From the NCBI GenBank assembly GCA_026985385.1, contig JALSQM010000062.1, forward strand, positions 1 through 41,091: DNA of 41,091 nucleotides, read 5' to 3'. Positions 15,861-23,718 of the stretch are shown here, piece after piece. The stretch's first letter is position 1; every line of letters starts with the position of its first letter. Below the pieces are notes generated by a model that made no database searches, was not told the DNA's origin, and saw nothing but the letters and a program-made list of their open reading frames with translations. Made by a program: the position numbers and the translations under genes. The stretch comes from Acidilobaceae archaeon (GTDB lineage: Archaea > Thermoproteota > Thermoprotei_A > Sulfolobales > Acidilobaceae).

Positions 15861-17126
15861 TTGGAGGGGGGCAGTAATAGGAACGTGGCTGCGCTACTAG
15901 TCTTCAACGCCCTCCGAGGAGCCGCTGTAGGGGGGTTCATGGCCCTCCTACCCATGTACATGGCCAGCATAGGCTATAGCATGTCAATGATCGGGGGCGC
16001 CGCGGCTGCCGCCAGCCTGGCGATAAGCCTGCTACTACCCGGGGCGGGCTACCTCATAGACAGCCTGGGCAGCAGGGAAGTGACGGCGCTCTCCGGGGCG
16101 CTGATAGGCCTGGCCCCCCTGATACCCGCGCTCACCGGGCGCCTCTCACTACTAGCGGTCTCCTACGCCCTCTTCCTAGCCGCCTTCCTCGTCGGCCAGC
16201 CCTCCCGCATGGCCTTCCTGGCTAGGAGCGTTAGCAGGGCCAGGTTCGGCTACTACGTGGGCGTGACCTCCACCGCCTTCAGCGCCTCAGCCCTTGCGGG
16301 GCCCGCCATGTCGGGTATAGCAGCCGAGAGGATAGGGTACCAGTACTCATTCATAGCCCTGGCAGCCCTCGCAACAGCGGGCCTCGGAGCCTTCGTTGCC
16401 CTATCCGTGAAGCCCCCCGGGGAGAGGGTGGAGAGGAGGGTGGGGGGCCTACTCGAGGCGTACAAGAGGGCCCTGAGGCCCAGCCCGAGCCTGGCCGCGG
16501 TCCTGGGCTTCGTCGCCCTCGACAGGTTCTCCTGGAGCCTCTGGGCACCAACGCTCACGGCCTACCTGTACAAGAAGGGCTTCACACCCGGCGTCGTCGG
16601 GGGCCTAGCGAGCCTGATGAGGGCCACCAACATGGCCCTCCTAACCCCCGCTGGGAGGGCCGTCGACAGGCACGGGGCCTGGGTCTGGATAGCGGCGAGC
16701 GAGGCCCTCGGGGCGCTGGGGGCGCTCCTCGTAGGCCTCAGCGGGGGCCTACCCGGCGTAGCCACTGGGATGGCGCTGATAGGGTCTAGTATAGCGTTCT
16801 GGATACCCTCCTACAACGCCGTGATCGAGAGGATCACCCCCAGGGAGAGGCTGGGGGAGGCATACTCCGTCGCCAACAGCGTCAGGGGCCTCAGCGGGGC
16901 CCCGGGCCCCTACGTGGGGGGGCTACTATACGACCGCGTAGCGGAGGCCGCCCCATTCGAGGCCTCGGCAGCCATGCTCGTTACCGCGTCACTCGTGGCC
17001 GCCACCATCGTTAGGAGAGCCGAGGCCCGGGGATCCCAGGAGCTTGGAGAGGAGCCCAGCCGCTCTAGGGGCGCCGAGGCAGAGGCCCCGGGGAGGGTTG
17101 GGGCGCCTCTCGAGGGCGGCTCTTGA
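15861..17126 (+). CDS. MFS transporter
   Basis: A 421-residue major facilitator with 12 predicted helices in two halves split by the loop KPPGERVERRVGGLLEAYKRA (about 175-200). The family's loop 2-3 motif is seen as GYLIDSLGSREV (near 67-78) and its second-half copy as GRAVDRHGAW (near 262). The cargo cannot be predicted. Start TTG 15861; ATATTAAG near 15816-15823 gives it its own promoter. The last ~45 codons, a hydrophilic Glu/Arg/Gly-rich tail, lie antisense to the end of the glycosyltransferase gene. Confidence 0.85.
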   Translation: MEGGSNRNVAALLVFNALRGAAVGGFMALLPMYMASIGYSMSMIGGAAAAASLAISLLLPGAGYLIDSLGSREVTALSGALIGLAPLIPALTGRLSLLAVSYALFLAAFLVGQPSRMAFLARSVSRARFGYYVGVTSTAFSASALAGPAMSGIAAERIGYQYSFIALAALATAGLGAFVALSVKPPGERVERRVGGLLEAYKRALRPSPSLAAVLGFVALDRFSWSLWAPTLTAYLYKKGFTPGVVGGLASLMRATNMALLTPAGRAVDRHGAWVWIAASEALGALGALLVGLSGGLPGVATGMALIGSSIAFWIPSYNAVIERITPRERLGEAYSVANSVRGLSGAPGPYVGGLLYDRVAEAAPFEASAAMLVTASLVAATIVRRAEARGSQELGEEPSRSRGAEAEAPGRVGAPLEGGS

Positions 17127-18212
17127 AGCCGACGCGAGCCTCCCGGGCGTGCACTCCCCCTCCCTGAGGTGGGGGTAGCCGTAGGCTCTCGACATGTGGC
17201 GGGCTATCTCCTCCTGCTCGAAGTGGCCGGGTATGGGTATGAGGACCGCTGGGATCCCCGCGCATAGGAGGTCGGCGGTCGTCGTCCTCCCGGACCTCGA
17301 TATGAAGAGGTCGGCCGCCGCGTAGTAGTCTAGCAGCCCCGCCGGGGCCGGGTCGCGGGGCACCTCCACCAAGCCCCTCCTAGGCTCCCAGCGGGTCCGG
17401 GGGCCGGGTAGGGCTAGGATCCTCACCCTGCCGCCGAGCGCCTCCCCTACAGCCCTCTCCAGGGCGGGGGCCGCCTCCTCGATGCAGTCTAGGAGTGACG
17501 CGCTGGCAGCTGAGGTGCCCCCAACAGTGGCGACGACTAGGTGCTCGCCCTCGCCTAGGCCGAGCCTCTCCCTGGCCTCGCTCCTAGGCGGCAGGCCCCC
17601 TGGGGGGTAGCTGGTTGCCAGGCCCGCTATGTAGGCGTGCCTCTCGAGCCACTCTGAGACCCTCCCACCGAGGAGGGGGTACCACCTAGCGGAGCCCAGG
17701 ATGCCGGGGTCGTTGAGGTAGATGAGCGCCCGGTAGCGTGGCAGAACCCTCTTGAAGTACCTGTTGAGGGCGAAGCTTACCACGAGCTCCCTAGGGTTTA
17801 GGCTGTATGGCTTGTAGAGTATGTCCGTCGCGAACACTATCCCCGACCTGACGCTGTCGGGGGTGGAGTAGACTAGCTCCCAGAACTCATCCGCGAACAC
17901 GAGGTCGTAGCCCTCTATCACCCCCTCTACTATCTCCCTGTTACGCTTGAGTATCGAGAGCCTAGAGGCGAGGTCCCTCAACCCCCTAACCCTGCCGTTG
18001 TAGAGGTCCTCTATAGCCGTCGAGAAGCTCTCGAGGCCCCGGCAGCCAGGCGCTATCGGCTCCCCGAGCCTCTCGAGGAACCCCAGGGCCGGCTCGGCCG
18101 TGCACCACTCAACCCTAACACCAGCCCGGCCACGGAGGAGCCCCGCTATCACAACGTCCCTAGCCACATGGCCTAGCCCGACGTGGCTCGGGAGAAAAAT
18201 AGCCCTAGCCAC
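16989..18212 (-). CDS. MurG-like GT-B glycosyltransferase
   Basis: I placed the start at GTG 18212, giving MARAIFLPSHVGLGHVARD: a family-typical first strand and glycine loop, with GGCGGTG upstream. The longer frame to 18293 adds a non-conserved 27 residues. The C-terminal half has EHLVVATVGGTSAASASLL, then the nucleotide-sugar site LLDYYAAADLFISRSGRTTTADLLCAGIPAVLIPIPGHFEQEEIARHM (about 305-352), as in MurG/GT28 enzymes. The likely role is transfer of a sugar to a lipid or glycan. The 3' end overlaps the convergent MFS gene by 138 bp, an unusually long antisense overlap in so compact a region. Confidence 0.82.
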   Translation of the reverse strand: MARAIFLPSHVGLGHVARDVVIAGLLRGRAGVRVEWCTAEPALGFLERLGEPIAPGCRGLESFSTAIEDLYNGRVRGLRDLASRLSILKRNREIVEGVIEGYDLVFADEFWELVYSTPDSVRSGIVFATDILYKPYSLNPRELVVSFALNRYFKRVLPRYRALIYLNDPGILGSARWYPLLGGRVSEWLERHAYIAGLATSYPPGGLPPRSEARERLGLGEGEHLVVATVGGTSAASASLLDCIEEAAPALERAVGEALGGRVRILALPGPRTRWEPRRGLVEVPRDPAPAGLLDYYAAADLFISRSGRTTTADLLCAGIPAVLIPIPGHFEQEEIARHMSRAYGYPHLREGECTPGRLASASRAALERRPNPPRGLCLGAPRAAGLLSKLLGSPGLGSPNDGGGHE

Positions 18213-18426
18213 CCAGCACCGCCCGCGAGGCCGTAAGAGCCCGGGATACGTATACACTAGTTCGACTGCAACCAATAAATTAAGTGGGCACACATTTTTG
18301 ACTATTAGAGTGCTAGCACGGCTTCGAGCACTTGGAGTAGAAGTCCCCGACTATCTATGCTGCCAGTGTCATAGCGTGGCTAAGGTTAAAAGGGGTTCGT
18401 AGCAAATACTTTCGCGGGTAGCTGGC

Positions 18427-18672
18427 ATGGTCGTCCTGCCTGGGTACAAGTGGCTTGAGGCGGTTCCCGGCCGCCGCGGCGGCAGGCCCACGGTTAGGGG
18501 GACGAGGGTAACAGTTGATGATATCCTGGAAGCACTCTCAAACGGGTGGAGTGTTGAGGAGGTCGCCGAGAACTATAGGATACCCGTGGAAGCTGTATAC
18601 GAGGCGCTGAGATACGCGTTAGAAGTCCTGAAGAAGGTCGAGGTGATTGCCGTCGAAGCTACTAGCCGATGA
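18427..18672 (+). CDS. DUF433 antitoxin
   Basis: An 81-residue DUF433 protein: the core is GGRPTVRGTRVTVDDILEAL (about 18-37) followed by GWSVEEVAENYRIPVEAVYEALRYAL, an HTH-like fold. The family acts as the antitoxin and autorepressor of PIN-like DUF5615 toxins. GGTTAAAAGG at about 18384-18393 is a good TATA box 35-40 bp upstream of the ATG. The gene overlaps the toxin by 26 nt. Confidence 0.88.
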   Translation: MVVLPGYKWLEAVPGRRGGRPTVRGTRVTVDDILEALSNGWSVEEVAENYRIPVEAVYEALRYALEVLKKVEVIAVEATSR

Positions 18673-19009
18673 GAACGTGCCTTGGCCCCTTGTAAAGTCC
18701 CTCAGAGGTATGGGACTAGACGTAGTGTGGATCCCTGAGACCGGTTACCGGGGCATAAGCGATAACGAGTTAGTAGATATCGCTAATAGAGATGGTAGGA
18801 TAGTGCTGACGAGAGATAGTGATTTCCTAGAGCCTAGCTTGAGAAGGAGAGTAGTGTACGGTATAGTCTACATAGGCGAGCCTGTGAGGAGGGATAACGT
18901 TGAGAGGCTCGCCGAGAACATAGCAAAGACTCTAGAAGTAATGAAGGAGAAGCCCTTCTTAGCAATAGTCACTCGGAGCACCATAGAACTATATCCACTA
19001 GCGCGATGA
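18647..19009 (+). CDS. DUF5615 PIN-like toxin
   Basis: A 120-residue protein with the family N-terminus KLLADENVPWPLVKSL (catalytic Asp at about 8), then SDNELVDIANRDGRIVLTRDSDF (acidic residues near 41 and 58), the PIN-like nuclease core. It presumably cleaves RNA when free of the DUF433 partner. TTG 18647 is the only start that keeps the catalytic DEN motif. GAGGTGAT lies immediately before it inside the antitoxin gene, so translation is probably coupled. Confidence 0.88.
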   Translation: MPSKLLADENVPWPLVKSLRGMGLDVVWIPETGYRGISDNELVDIANRDGRIVLTRDSDFLEPSLRRRVVYGIVYIGEPVRRDNVERLAENIAKTLEVMKEKPFLAIVTRSTIELYPLAR

Positions 19010-19358
19010 TACCTATTCTGGTAGTCATTTTTGGAAACGTGTTAGAAGCCCGTCGAGGCCGTAAGCTTCTTACCCTGGCATAGGCGCGCCTATGATCTGC
19101 GGGCAGTATGGAGGTTGCCGCGTCCAAAACGCCACTAACGCCTCAAGTAACATCGCGTACACAAGAGTAGGCTGAAGACTCCTCTCAGCCATACCGGGGA
19201 GCTCTATGATCCCGCTTGGAGCGCTATTGACGAGATGAATAGCCTCAAGGCCACAGGTAACCCCCGCGACCGCGCGGGGACACCGGTTCAGCTGCCATTG
19301 TGCTTAACATTCTAAGCGCCTTAGGCTGCATTGGGTATTGCTGGGGGAGGCTGCTGGT
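19010..19358. other. 349-bp gap with no recognised gene
   Basis: Several stop codons in all frames, no T-loop of a tRNA and no clear C/D-box pair. It lies directly downstream of a toxin-antitoxin pair and may be a decayed remnant. TTG 19338 could extend the next gene by seven codons. Confidence 0.4.
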
Positions 19359-20000
19359 TTGAGGCTATACCTGGACGTTGAGACCTATAGGCCCCTCGAC
19401 GCGGCCCCCCTCACCGGGGAGAGGCTGATAGCAGTCGGGGTCCTCGAGGATTGGACTGCGTATAAGCCCGAGTCCTCGAGCGTCTGGGATGGCGATAGGG
19501 TTAGGCTGAGACTCTTCACTGAGTGGGGCCTCGGCGGTGAGGCCCGCCTGGTCAGGGCCTTCTACCGGTACCTATACAACATAGTCTCGGGGGGCTCGAG
19601 TGGCTCGATAGACTTCGTCTGCATTGTTGGGTTCAACATACTCAGATACGACATCCCCCTCCTCACACTCAAGGCTGTCGAGTACGGTGTCGGGGACCTC
19701 GCCTGGGCGAGTGGGGTCTGGAGTAGGGCCTTCATAGTCGACCTATTCCAAGTCTACCTGCCGGGTAACTGCATGAGGTTCAAGGGCCACACCCTCCAGT
19801 CCCTGGCGAGGGCAGCCAGGGAGGCCGGCGTCAGCGTAGAGGAGCCCCACGGCAGCGGGGCCGATGTGAGGGCCTGGTACGAGTCTCGGAGGTACTGGGA
19901 TATAGAGGAGCACCTCAAGTGGGATCTGAGGGCGTCCAGGATCCTGGACCTCAACTACCGGAGGATCCTAGGCCACATGACGTCGAGGGGCTGCCCCTAA
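19359..20000 (+). CDS. DnaQ-like 3'-5' exonuclease, stand-alone PolB-type exonuclease domain
   Basis: The protein begins MRLYLDVETYRP with the Exo I D-x-E pair, then has Exo II FVCIVGFNILRYDIPLLTLK (Asn and Asp of the N-x(3)-Y-D form) and Exo III-like HLKWDLRAS near the end. Such single-domain enzymes resemble the proofreading domain of family B DNA polymerases and act in repair or nucleic acid turnover. I prefer TTG 19359, with GGGAGG 8 nt before it, over TTG 19338, which has no ribosome binding site. It ends tail-to-tail with wtpC, sharing CTAA at 19997-20000. Confidence 0.75.
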   Translation: MRLYLDVETYRPLDAAPLTGERLIAVGVLEDWTAYKPESSSVWDGDRVRLRLFTEWGLGGEARLVRAFYRYLYNIVSGGSSGSIDFVCIVGFNILRYDIPLLTLKAVEYGVGDLAWASGVWSRAFIVDLFQVYLPGNCMRFKGHTLQSLARAAREAGVSVEEPHGSGADVRAWYESRRYWDIEEHLKWDLRASRILDLNYRRILGHMTSRGCP

Positions 20001-20722
20001 CGCTCCATGGAGCCGCCCCTCAGGAGTGAGAGCTCCTCTAGGTATGGCTCCGCGTAGGGGGACTCGAGGAAGCCCCGGGGGCTGCAGGTGCACGCGAGCC
20101 TCCCAGACTCGAGGTATGCTACCCTATCAGCCAGCGCCAGGGCCTCGGGTAAGCTGTGGGTCACGTGGACCGCCGTGAAGCGGAGCCTCTCGTGGAGCTG
20201 GGCTAGGAGCCTCCTACCCTCAATCCTGGCCCTGGGGTCGAGGCTGCTGAGGGGCTCGTCTAGCAGGAGGACCCTGGGCTCCACGACGAGGGCCCTGGCC
20301 AGGGCGACCCTCTGCCTCTCACCCCCGCTGAGGGTTCCGGGCTTCCTCCCGAGGAGGTGTGCTATGCCGAGCCTCTCAGCTATAGCGCGGGCCCTCTCGA
20401 GGGCCTCCCCCCTCGGGATCCCGCGGAGGCGGAGGCCATAGGCTATGTTCTCAGCCACCGTCATGTGGGGGAACAAGGCGTAGTCCTGGGGCACCAGGGC
20501 GACGCCGCGGGCCTCGGGTGGTAGGTATGTGGCGTCCCTGCCCCCTATGAGTATCCTGCCCCTCCTAGGCATCACAAGGCCCGCTATAGCATGTAGGAGG
20601 AGTGTCTTGCCGACGCCGCTGGGCCCCAGGACGACCAGGTACTCCCCCTCGCCCACCTCGAGCCTCTCAACCTCGAGCCTGAAGTCGCCCGCCTCGACTA
20701 GTAGGTCCTCTACCACTATCAA
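19997..20722 (-). CDS. wtpC: Tungstate/molybdate ABC transporter ATP-binding protein
   Basis: The ATPase that powers tungstate or molybdate import. Walker A GPSGVGKTLLLHAI (about 33-46), Q-loop VPQDYALFPHMTVAENI, signature LSGGERQRVALARAL (about 130-144), Walker B VLLLDEPLSSLDP and switch His in AVHVTHS. At 241 residues it stops right after the nucleotide-binding domain, lacking the C-terminal regulatory domain seen in longer WtpC/ModC proteins. It overlaps wtpB by 4 nt in the same operon. Confidence 0.9.
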   Translation of the reverse strand: MIVVEDLLVEAGDFRLEVERLEVGEGEYLVVLGPSGVGKTLLLHAIAGLVMPRRGRILIGGRDATYLPPEARGVALVPQDYALFPHMTVAENIAYGLRLRGIPRGEALERARAIAERLGIAHLLGRKPGTLSGGERQRVALARALVVEPRVLLLDEPLSSLDPRARIEGRRLLAQLHERLRFTAVHVTHSLPEALALADRVAYLESGRLACTCSPRGFLESPYAEPYLEELSLLRGGSMER

Positions 20723-21507
20723 GACACGAGCACCCTCAGGGCCGTGAATACGCCCAGGGCGAGGGCCGCGTATATCGCCGCGAGGGCCGCCGCGTAGGGG
20801 AGGCCGTATATGCTCAGATACTCTAGTATGAGTATGTTGACGGTCTTGGGGTAGTAGGCCACAACGAGTAGGGCGCCCACCTCGCTGAGGCCCCGCGCCC
20901 AGGCGAGGAGGGATCCCGCTGCGATGCTCCTCAGGGCTAGGGGTAGGCTTATGTCTAGGAACGCCCTCAGCCTGGAGGCACCGAGGGTTCTAGCTACTGC
21001 CTCGAGGCTCTCAGGGATCGATTGGAAGCCCACCTTAACGGTATCCACTAGGAGGGGGGCCGAGACGAACGCCATCACCGCCACCACCCCGAGGAAGTGA
21101 TCCTCCAGGACTAGGCCTAGCCTAGAGAGGCCTCCCCCGAGGAGGCCCCTGGAGCCGTAGGCCTCGAGGATCATTATGCCAGCCACGGTGTGGGGGAGGG
21201 CTAGGGGTATATCCACTAGGGCCTCGACGAGCCTCTTACCCGGGAAGTCGAGCCTAGCCAGGGTGTAGGCCAGCGGGATCCCGAGTACTAGGAGGCCCGA
21301 GAGGGCCGCCGCCGAGGCTAGGAGGGACACCTTGAACGCGGAGACCACCTCACCCCTCAAAGGGCCCCCGAGGAGCCGGGAGGCTACGTGGGGGTCCACC
21401 TTGAGGTAGAGGGCGGCTATTGGCAGGGCTAGGAATAAGACTAGGAGGCTGGAGAGGGCCGCCAGCACCAGTAGGGCGGCCTCAAGCCTATGGGCTCCCC
21501 TCCTCAA
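20719..21507 (-). CDS. wtpB: Tungstate/molybdate ABC transporter permease
   Basis: A 262-residue protein with about six helices. The binding-protein-dependent permease motif appears as EAVARTLGASRLRAFLDISLPLALRSI (about 168-194), with the EAA-x(3)-G-x(9)-I-x-L-P layout that docks to WtpC. DIPLALPHTVAGIMIL is typical of ModB/WtpB. The start is TTG 21507, inside the end of wtpA (20-nt overlap), so translation is coupled. Confidence 0.9.
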   Translation of the reverse strand: MRRGAHRLEAALLVLAALSSLLVLFLALPIAALYLKVDPHVASRLLGGPLRGEVVSAFKVSLLASAAALSGLLVLGIPLAYTLARLDFPGKRLVEALVDIPLALPHTVAGIMILEAYGSRGLLGGGLSRLGLVLEDHFLGVVAVMAFVSAPLLVDTVKVGFQSIPESLEAVARTLGASRLRAFLDISLPLALRSIAAGSLLAWARGLSEVGALLVVAYYPKTVNILILEYLSIYGLPYAAALAAIYAALALGVFTALRVLVS

Positions 21508-22534
21508 CGGCCAGGCCCCCGAGCTGCCCGGGGAGTCTGCCGTAGCCTCTCGGGTGGGTGTAGAATATGAATCCGTGGCTCTCGAAGACCTCCCTGCCGT
21601 GGGTGAGCACGTACCTGACGAACTCTACTGCGTCCCCGGGATCCCTCGCGTTGGAGGGGACCGTTAAGCCGTAGGCTATGGGGGCCATGGCTATAGCCTT
21701 CTCCTGGGGGGTACCGGCTAGTATGTGGACCACGACCCTCCCATATGCGTCTGCCAGGCCCGGATCCCCCAGGTTGGCCCTGGGGGGTAGGGGGGCGTAG
21801 GTGAGGTTGTGCTCTACGGCCTCGCTCTTGTAGAGTATTGCGTAGTCTATCTCCCCCGACTCGAGGAGGGAGAGCAGCTCGACACTCTTAGGCCTCACGA
21901 CTAGTCCTCCCCGGGGCGTGAAGGAGGCCGGTATGTAGATGTGGAGGATCCCGCCCCTCACCTCGTAGCGGGCTCCGGGTATCGAGGCGATAAGTGACTC
22001 CAGGAGCCTCGTGTCGTTGTAGTAGAGGGAGTAGAGCGCTAGGGCCCCCACGGCCCTGTAGCCGCAGGGATCCCTGTTGGGATCCGATGTCCCATAGGAG
22101 GCCCTCCCGGACTCTATGGCCTTGAGGGCCTCCGCCAGGCTACCCCCATGCCCCCTCCAAGCTATGACCATCTCATTGCCGGCGAATACTATGTACCACG
22201 ATGTGAGGTTCGGGTACAGGAATAGGGGTATAAGCCTGTAGTCGGCTACCGCTACAACGTCGCATCTAAGGCCCAGCTGGGATACCTGCCTCACTATATC
22301 GACGCTCCCAGAGAGCTTCAGGAGCACCTTAACCCCCGTCTCACGCTCGTAGCTCTGGGCTAGGCTCTTGAGGGGGAGCCCCAGGCTGCCGGCACTGCAG
22401 ACCACTATCTCCCGGGCGCTGGCCCCCTCGCCCCCAAGCCTGTGCTTGTATGCAGCGAAGCCTCCTAGGAGCGCTGCAGCCACCAGTGCTAGGATCACTA
22501 CTACAGCGATCCTCCTATTCAAGTGGTGAGGCAC
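21488..22534 (-). CDS. wtpA: Tungstate/molybdate-binding periplasmic-type protein
   Basis: The extracytoplasmic receptor of the importer. It has an N-terminal membrane helix RIAVVVILALVAAALLGGFAAY (about 8-29), then IVVCSAGSLGLPLKSLAQSYERETG (first oxyanion-binding loop) and GRASYGTSDPNRDPCGYRAVGALAL, the SDPNxDPCGYR motif of WtpA. Tungstate against molybdate cannot be decided from sequence. A TATA box (CTTATAAT, minus strand 22561-22568) is only ~30 bp from GTG 22534, so the transcript should be nearly leaderless. Confidence 0.92.
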   Translation of the reverse strand: MPHHLNRRIAVVVILALVAAALLGGFAAYKHRLGGEGASAREIVVCSAGSLGLPLKSLAQSYERETGVKVLLKLSGSVDIVRQVSQLGLRCDVVAVADYRLIPLFLYPNLTSWYIVFAGNEMVIAWRGHGGSLAEALKAIESGRASYGTSDPNRDPCGYRAVGALALYSLYYNDTRLLESLIASIPGARYEVRGGILHIYIPASFTPRGGLVVRPKSVELLSLLESGEIDYAILYKSEAVEHNLTYAPLPPRANLGDPGLADAYGRVVVHILAGTPQEKAIAMAPIAYGLTVPSNARDPGDAVEFVRYVLTHGREVFESHGFIFYTHPRGYGRLPGQLGGLAVEEGSP

Positions 22535-22560
22535 CCATCGTGGATCCCGGGCTCGGGTAC

Positions 22561-22568
22561 ATTATAAG
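22561..22568 (-). promoter_or_regulatory. TATA box of wtpA
   Basis: Reads CTTATAAT on the minus strand, ~30 bp before the wtpA start, and directly abuts the ModE-like palindrome on its upstream side. Confidence 0.6.
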
Positions 22569-22590
22569 CGTTATCCGATAACCGATAACG
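22569..22590. promoter_or_regulatory. ModE-like operator: CGTTATC-N8-GATAACG
   Basis: A perfect inverted repeat with 7-bp arms; the spacer adds another GATAAC in direct repeat. CGTTAT...ATAACG arms resemble those of bacterial ModE operators such as E. coli modA. It sits where TFB would contact DNA next to the wtpA TATA box and just downstream of a gene for a ModE-type HTH protein, so repression by blocking TFB is the likely mechanism. Confidence 0.6.
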
Positions 22591-22618
22591 AGGGGGAGGA
22601 GCGCTGGGTTTAGAGGGT

Positions 22619-23692
22619 TTAGAGGATCCTCCTACACCTATCCGGGGGTAGCTGGTATCCTGGAAGCTCCCGGGCTAGGCGCTCCAGCCTCCCCGAGCAT
22701 AGGAGCCCGTGGAACTCGGCTAGAGGACCTCGGGGGGGCCACGTGGGGTATAGGAAGTCGAACCACTCCCATGTGACGGGCTGGAAGTGGAGGGCGAGGA
22801 TCCTCGCTGCGGGTTCGATGACTAGGGCTACGTCTGCGTCGCCCCTCGCCACTGCTTCAGCTGCCTCCAAGTGCGTCTTCACCTCGAAGCCCCAACCCCT
22901 CACCCTCCCAGCTAGGCCCCCCGGCTCTGGGGGTAGACCCCGAGACTTCAGGGCGTCCCCGAGCAGCTTCTCGAGTAGAACCCTAGTGCCCGCGCCCCGG
23001 GGCCGGTTGGCGAGCCTTAACCTGCCCGATATGAGGCCCTCCACGGCCTCCTTGACCGTGATGGGATCCCTGGAGGCGAAGCCGACCCTCCTCCTATAGC
23101 CTCGGACGAGCGCGAGGTGCGCGGCCCCGCTGGAGGCTTTAACGTAGGGCCAGTTGTACTCCCCCGTATCGGGGTCTAGGAGGTGTAGCCCCGCCACGTC
23201 CGCGTCGCCGAGTATCACGCTGGCCACGCCGCCCAGGGAGCCCAGCCAGTAGGCCTCCACTGCAACGCCCGAGGAGTGGAGCTCCCCGAGGATCCTCTGG
23301 AGTAGTATGTCGTTGCTCCCCGCATATACGAGCCCCTCCCTCCCCTCGATCCCCCGGGCACGGGGCGCCTGGAATGGGATCCCTGTGAGGGCCTCGTAGG
23401 CCCTCCTGAAGCGTGCTAGTACCTCCCTGCCTAGGGGTGTGAGTCTGGCGCCCCCGCCGCGGGGCCCTCCCCTCCTAGCCTCGACGAGCGGGCCCCCTAG
23501 GAGCCTCGCTGCCCTCGCGAGCCTCTCCCAGAGCCTGGAGTAGGGTATGCCGAGGATCCTCGCAGCCGCGAGGATGGAGCCCCTCTCCTCTATTAGCTGG
23601 AGGGCCGCCGCTAGATCCTCGTCAACGGCTACCTCGCCCGAGCCTGTCACCAGCTCGAGGCGGATCCTCGCTTTGAGGTCGGGCCCCGGCAC
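22619..23692 (-). CDS. ModE-type HTH regulator fused to a periplasmic-binding-protein-like domain
   Basis: Residues ~20-105 are the ModE/LysR-like winged helix: LAAALQLIEERGSILAAARILGIPYSRLWERLARAARLLGG, then RGGPRGGGARLTPLGREVLARFRRAY. From ~120 to 345 is a substrate-binding-like domain (LVYAGSNDILLQRILGEL, ASRDPITVKEAVEGLISGRLRLANRPRGAGTRVLLEKLL, GFEVKTHLEAAEAVARGDADVALVIEPAA) as found in predicted molybdate/tungstate regulators. It probably senses the oxyanion and controls wtpABC, which follows after 84 bp on the same strand. GTATTAAC near 23727-23734 may be its TATA box. Confidence 0.85.
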   Translation of the reverse strand: MPGPDLKARIRLELVTGSGEVAVDEDLAAALQLIEERGSILAAARILGIPYSRLWERLARAARLLGGPLVEARRGGPRGGGARLTPLGREVLARFRRAYEALTGIPFQAPRARGIEGREGLVYAGSNDILLQRILGELHSSGVAVEAYWLGSLGGVASVILGDADVAGLHLLDPDTGEYNWPYVKASSGAAHLALVRGYRRRVGFASRDPITVKEAVEGLISGRLRLANRPRGAGTRVLLEKLLGDALKSRGLPPEPGGLAGRVRGWGFEVKTHLEAAEAVARGDADVALVIEPAARILALHFQPVTWEWFDFLYPTWPPRGPLAEFHGLLCSGRLERLARELPGYQLPPDRCRRIL

Positions 23693-23718
23693 CCTCGGAT
23701 GTCCCGCTGGTGGTCTAG

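Noticed and set aside
19010..19358. C/D-box or H/ACA small RNA in the gap
   Set aside because: Isolated ATGA- and CTGA-like words occur but no properly spaced C, D', C', D set or terminal ACA with a hairpin.
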